From positions 3,787 to 67,786 of the forward strand of contig JABJIU010000001.1 in assembly GCA_018661145.1 (NCBI GenBank): 64,000 bases of DNA, given 5' to 3'. Source of the DNA: Pseudomonadota bacterium. GTDB lineage: Bacteria > Pseudomonadota > Gammaproteobacteria > Arenicellales > UBA868. A program made the position numbers and the translations under genes. Below the pieces are notes generated by a model. The model had not been told where the DNA came from, searched no databases, and was given only the letters and a program-made list of their open reading frames with translations. This document shows, in pieces, positions 60,762 to 64,000 of this stretch (position 1 is the first letter of the stretch; the number at the start of each line of letters is the position of its first letter).

Positions 60762-62451
60762 TATTCCTGCGCCTTATATTCCCCCGGATGACTGGGCGTA
60801 CTCCGACGTCGACCTAGGAAACGAAAGCCGTCTAAAGGTCTTATTTGTCGGAAACTTTAGGGGAACGCTGGCTCCAATCGAAGTGCCTTTGAGTGCGCAG
60901 CACTCGGGCGAGCTGCTTGGGTTCTGGTCGCCATCAATGGACCTAGAGCTCCACCTGGACTTTTTGGGAAGTAAAGAGCGGGTCTTTGTTCGCTATCAGC
61001 CGTCTGACATCGTGTCGTTCCTGTCTCCGCTTCCCGCTTGCAGGCTCGTATCCGGCCCGCTCGATGTTCCCCATCTCAACACTGGAATACTAAAGATTCT
61101 CGGAGGCTTACTGAGCGATTGGGAGTCGCTCCAGAGGGAAATTCGTGCAGGAATCGAAAGGGGTGGTGCCGATATTGAGGGAGTGGGAACCCAGTTGCCG
61201 AGCGTTGCGTTGCAGAGTGTTATAGAAGGATTGCAATTATTAAAGGGGCGATCGGCTTCCGATAGCCAGCTTTTCGAGTTGGATCAGGTCTATCTCGACT
61301 TAAGCGAACTATACGAACAAGTTCAAGACGCGATCCGCCAGGACGCTGTTTTCAAGGAATTAAAGGAGTCTTGGTTAGGACTAGATCGAATTCTTAAAGC
61401 GGGAATGAGCCATCACTTCCTTGAAATCTGGGCTCTGAATGCATCGCCCCGCGCATTGCTGAACGATTGCGATCTTGATGTGGCGAATACAGATCTTTAT
61501 TCCGCAATTTATCAGAGCGAAATAGGCCAATACGGGGGTGATCCGTTTTCCGCTGTAGTCTTAGGTTTCCCTTTTGGATTTAGCTCTGAAACCAGTGCAG
61601 TTTATAAGTACCTAGCGACAATAGGGGAGTTGGCAAGTACGCCGATGTTGCTTGATCCCGGGTTGTCCTTGTTGAAAGCCAATGATCATTCGATCTTGGA
61701 TGGGCTGGAAAATATCCGAATCGAGCTCGATAGCTCGCTGCGTAATATTTCCGCGGAGACCTGCGGTAGCTTTCTTTTCCTAACCCCCCAAAGTTCGGTG
61801 ATTGCAGTGCGGCAAGCAACCGGTCTGGGCGATGGAGGTGTGAGTCGAGAGCTTGGCATCTTTGATTGTGCTGGATCGGTCGATCTCGTTATCGATCTAA
61901 TTCAGACGCTAATTGATTTACGGGGCACTGTACCTGATCTTCAACAGGACGCTCTCGATTACGAGGTGCGACCCGTATATTGGTTTGGGCCCAGTACTGT
62001 CGAAACGCTCCAGAGCAATGGGATGATTTTGCCGGTGTGTGTCCACCCCCAGCGGCCATTAAAGTTCGATGGGGTGCGTCCGATTGGTGGGATTCACGGT
62101 GACACCCATAGCTCCCAGAGAGTCGATGGAATTCGGCCGCCTGAACTCGTCGGCCTCGTCCAGATCTTGCGAATATTGCATAAATTGAAAGGGTGGGCGC
62201 GAGATAATATCGGTAGCTCTATGAGCGTAAATGAGAGGGTAGCCGCGATTAATGATCAGATTGGGACTTTCGTGCTCGATACCCCAAAACCAAGAGCGGA
62301 ACTACTGCGTACTCGCCCCCTTAGTACGGGGTTTTGCGAAATTTTCGATGATCCTGACATCACTCGCGATTCATATCGTTTAACTTTTAGATTACACGAG
62401 CATCGCAATTATCCAGTGGGTGAACTTACAACCCATATCGGAATGGGTTAA
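60751..62451 (+). CDS. fused TssB/TssC-like sheath paralogue
   Basis: A 566-residue protein. Residues 27-38 (RLKVLFVGNFRG) parallel the TssB segment LKVMVLGDFHG. Residues 201-215 (FKELKESWLGLDRIL) and 253-273 (IYQSEIGQYGGDPFSAVVLGF) parallel TssC 76-90 and 129-150, with 52 versus 53 residues between the two motifs. The end (DSYRLTFRLHEHRNYPVGELTTHIGMG) sits where TssC has its C-terminal strand. So this looks like both sheath halves in one chain, strongly diverged from the tssB and tssC in the same cluster. It starts within the tssM end and is followed by an Hcp-like gene. Function is unknown: a minor sheath cap, a baseplate adaptor, or a second tail are possible. Confidence 0.75.
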   Translation: MPVDIPAPYIPPDDWAYSDVDLGNESRLKVLFVGNFRGTLAPIEVPLSAQHSGELLGFWSPSMDLELHLDFLGSKERVFVRYQPSDIVSFLSPLPACRLVSGPLDVPHLNTGILKILGGLLSDWESLQREIRAGIERGGADIEGVGTQLPSVALQSVIEGLQLLKGRSASDSQLFELDQVYLDLSELYEQVQDAIRQDAVFKELKESWLGLDRILKAGMSHHFLEIWALNASPRALLNDCDLDVANTDLYSAIYQSEIGQYGGDPFSAVVLGFPFGFSSETSAVYKYLATIGELASTPMLLDPGLSLLKANDHSILDGLENIRIELDSSLRNISAETCGSFLFLTPQSSVIAVRQATGLGDGGVSRELGIFDCAGSVDLVIDLIQTLIDLRGTVPDLQQDALDYEVRPVYWFGPSTVETLQSNGMILPVCVHPQRPLKFDGVRPIGGIHGDTHSSQRVDGIRPPELVGLVQILRILHKLKGWARDNIGSSMSVNERVAAINDQIGTFVLDTPKPRAELLRTRPLSTGFCEIFDDPDITRDSYRLTFRLHEHRNYPVGELTTHIGMG

Positions 62452-62465
62452 AGAGGGAGGAAGTT

Positions 62466-62978
62466 ATGGCTTATGTCGGAACGGTTCGTGCATACACGGT
62501 AAGTTCATCGGATCAGGAGACTTTCGACCCAACGCAACCTGACTCCTTGCCTAATCCTGATATCGAAAGTCACGTGTTTGGCTATCAGCATGAAGTGGAG
62601 GTACCGCTTCGAGCAGAAGATAGTGCGCCGCTGCAAGGCGCTCAAAACCGAACCGTCAGATTCAAGGTAGTGCAGGATGAGACAATCATTGATTGGCATG
62701 AGTTTATATGTCAGCCTGATACGCCGTCCTCACTGGTTGCGACGATTGACTGGGAGTTATGGGATGAGTTTGGGAATAAGACTGTCGCTTATCTGGTCTC
62801 AATGCTTGGGGCGAGTGTCGTTCGAATATCAACTCAGATGCCCGATATTGTCGACACGGAAGACTTCCCCAGAACCCGGCTTTTTAGTGAAATTGAGCTG
62901 AGATTTAATTCGATCACGCATTACGGTGGACCAACATTGAATAAGTTGTCACGTTCAGAGTGGTTCCATAAACGATAA
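62466..62978 (+). CDS. divergent Hcp-like protein
   Basis: A 170-residue protein, AGGGAGG before the ATG. It shows the Hcp strand order in weak form: HEVEVPLRAEDSAPLQGAQN where Hcp has the V-x-x-D-x-x-S-x-x-x-x-x-G-N turn, then a tail AYLVSMLGASVVRISTQMPD in the place of YEIVIEGAKVTNIEVSSPN, and a closing IELRFNSIT like VTFAYNKVT. The long first loop is different. It lies directly after the fused sheath gene, 14 bp away, and its stop shares one base with the tssE start. A matching tube for the fused sheath is the simplest idea. Confidence 0.55.
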   Translation: MAYVGTVRAYTVSSSDQETFDPTQPDSLPNPDIESHVFGYQHEVEVPLRAEDSAPLQGAQNRTVRFKVVQDETIIDWHEFICQPDTPSSLVATIDWELWDEFGNKTVAYLVSMLGASVVRISTQMPDIVDTEDFPRTRLFSEIELRFNSITHYGGPTLNKLSRSEWFHKR

Positions 62979-63400
62979 TGAGATTGCTTTCTCGCAATCG
63001 ATTATTGGAGCCGGCCGAGAGCGTCCACGGGAGCGACGATGAGTTTGCGGAGACGATAAAGAGTGAGCTGGAAGACCTTTGTAATAGTTCGCCCGGGTCA
63101 TGCTTGGCTAATCCAGGGCTTGGGCTTCGGTTCCTCGTTCTTTCCCTTGCCCGATGCCCAAAGGATCTGCGTAGCAGCATTCTGGATCAAGTTAAGGGCG
63201 TTATTCTTTCTTGTGATAATCGCATTCAGGAGGTGCGGATGACTGTTCTGCAGGAGCGAAGGGATATCGAGGGCGGTATTCGCCTAGTTTGCTCCATCTT
63301 GAGCCGCCCCTTGCCGACTCGCTGTTACGCCCAAGTTTTAATGGAAATTGACTCGTCGATTTCGCTTAAAGTTATCAAAGCAGGGAGTTCGTCATCATGA
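62978..63400 (+). CDS. tssE: T6SS baseplate subunit TssE (gp25-like)
   Basis: A 140-residue gp25/TssE-like protein. SELEDLCNSSPGSCLANPGLGLRFLVLSLA corresponds to the L-x-x-L-L-N-T-R...N-Y-G-L segment of TssE, and IRQ-like ILSCDNRIQEVRMTVLQ to the I-x-x-x-E-P-R-L strand; both are degenerate. Position between an Hcp-like gene and tssF agrees with gp25. It overlaps the tssF start by 4 bp (ATGA). Confidence 0.7.
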   Translation: MRLLSRNRLLEPAESVHGSDDEFAETIKSELEDLCNSSPGSCLANPGLGLRFLVLSLARCPKDLRSSILDQVKGVILSCDNRIQEVRMTVLQERRDIEGGIRLVCSILSRPLPTRCYAQVLMEIDSSISLKVIKAGSSSS

Positions 63401-64000
63401 CCAGCCAATCCAATCAGCGGTACGAAGAACTCCTTACGAAGCTTAGGTCGAATTCGACAGAAGAACGTCAAATGGCTGCGGATCAGCTTAACGTGGATCC
63501 CGACGTTGATGTTCTGCTACGTTCAATGGCGTATGTTCTTGACTCTGCCGATGAACTGATAGACCGTGGCGCGTCCGCTCTTCGCCAGGCGGTTGGTAAA
63601 CATCTTTTCCCAAGCGAATTCATACCACGTGGGTCGATGACGATCCTGAACTTGACCTCTCCGGTAGACAGTGTTTCGAAAGTCGAACGAGGTGAGGAAG
63701 TTTCACTCCAAAGACCAAATAAGGGAACTCAAAGGTTTCGTGTTCTTTCTGATTCTGTGGTCACGCCGCTCAGCCTCCAGCAGGCAGAGGCGGACTACAA
63801 CGCGGGTCGTGACGAAACCACCCTGACGTTATCCTTGAGATCTGCCCAGGCATTCCTGATCTCCTCGCTAAAGACGCTACCCTTTCTAATACGCGGTGAT
63901 CGTTTCGGCGCACAGATTATTTATGAATCCCTACGGCGTTTTGTCTCCAAGGTCGAAGTTCGAGTGGATGGCTCTCCACTGTTTGCGGATCAAAGTCAAC
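63397..64000 (+). CDS. tssF: T6SS baseplate subunit TssF, 5' part
   Basis: An open frame from ATG 63397 to the end of the window, 201 codons visible of a usual 580-620. MTSQSNQRYEELLTKLR leads to FPSEFIPRGSMTILNLTSPVDSVSKVERGEEV and LTLSLRSAQAFL, which match the N-terminal TssF/ImpG pattern (P-x-P-S-M-x-I-x-x-x with the following beta strands). The gene is cut by the window edge. TssF with TssG, TssK and TssE builds the baseplate wedge. Confidence 0.75.
   Translation, partial: MTSQSNQRYEELLTKLRSNSTEERQMAADQLNVDPDVDVLLRSMAYVLDSADELIDRGASALRQAVGKHLFPSEFIPRGSMTILNLTSPVDSVSKVERGEEVSLQRPNKGTQRFRVLSDSVVTPLSLQQAEADYNAGRDETTLTLSLRSAQAFLISSLKTLPFLIRGDRFGAQIIYESLRRFVSKVEVRVDGSPLFADQSQ

Noticed and set aside
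1..64000. CRISPR array, insertion sequence, integrase or phage structural genes
   Set aside because: No regularly spaced repeats, transposase or integrase motifs were seen; the contractile genes belong to a T6SS (TssJ, TssK, TssL and TssM present), not a prophage.

Overview
The window looks like chromosome of a marine-type gammaproteobacterium. The support is the conserved gene order trpS-scpA-scpB-rluB, the pcnB-folK pair, the tesA/ybbA-ybbP divergon, a Ccm (System I) cytochrome c maturation operon, and degradative genes for methylated osmolytes (MttB-family methyltransferase end, DddP-like M24 enzyme). No species can be named from the sequence alone.

Layout. 1-12.4 kb: the 3' end of an MttB-type methyltransferase, a GDSL esterase divergent from an ABC exporter pair, an S8 protease with a probable beta-barrel tail, then a co-directional run (DddP-like M24 enzyme, an M19-like protein lacking most zinc ligands, an unknown 579-aa protein, a DUF3726 protein, an MFS carrier). 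12.4-13.6 kb: an alpha/beta hydrolase between an intact tRNA-Glu(CTC) and a 45-bp decayed copy of that tRNA's 3' end, the geometry of a very small tRNA-targeted island. 14-22.7 kb: housekeeping genes (pcnB, folK, trpS, scpAB, rluB, a HugZ-like protein, metC, argD). 22.7-29.6 kb: a polyamine-type ABC importer in an operon with a cytosine-deaminase-like amidohydrolase, divergent from a BtpA-phosphoribosyltransferase fusion, so probably nucleobase or nucleoside uptake and salvage. 29.6-34.7 kb: ccmC-D-E-F-H-I without ccmA, ccmB or ccmG. 35-41 kb: accessory genes, a broken DUF3604 gene, and several very small genes (23, 45 and 44 aa).

From 40.75 kb two decayed 3' ends of tRNA-Pro lie in tandem. 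Beyond them the sequence is visibly more A/T-rich, uses more TTG starts and runs on one strand only: an ATP-grasp ligase, a double-sensor/MFS fusion, a COG2984-type periplasmic binding protein, a Cache-HAMP-class III nucleotide cyclase, a ClC protein whose gating Glu is Phe, then a type VI secretion system (tssB, tssC, hcp, tssJ, tssK, tssL, tssM, a TssB/TssC-like fused sheath paralogue, a divergent Hcp-like protein, tssE, tssF running off the end). I read this as the left part of a genomic island inserted at tRNA-Pro, with the other end outside the window.

The most interesting signals are in that island. One is the second, divergent tube-and-sheath pair (fused sheath plus Hcp-like) next to an otherwise ordinary T6SS. 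Another is the tssC-hcp gap, which holds a near-perfect three-way-junction inverted-repeat structure; nested in it is TGTGA-N6-TCACA, the CRP consensus, in a locus that carries its own nucleotide cyclase. The last is the upstream sensing module with its sensor-MFS fusion.
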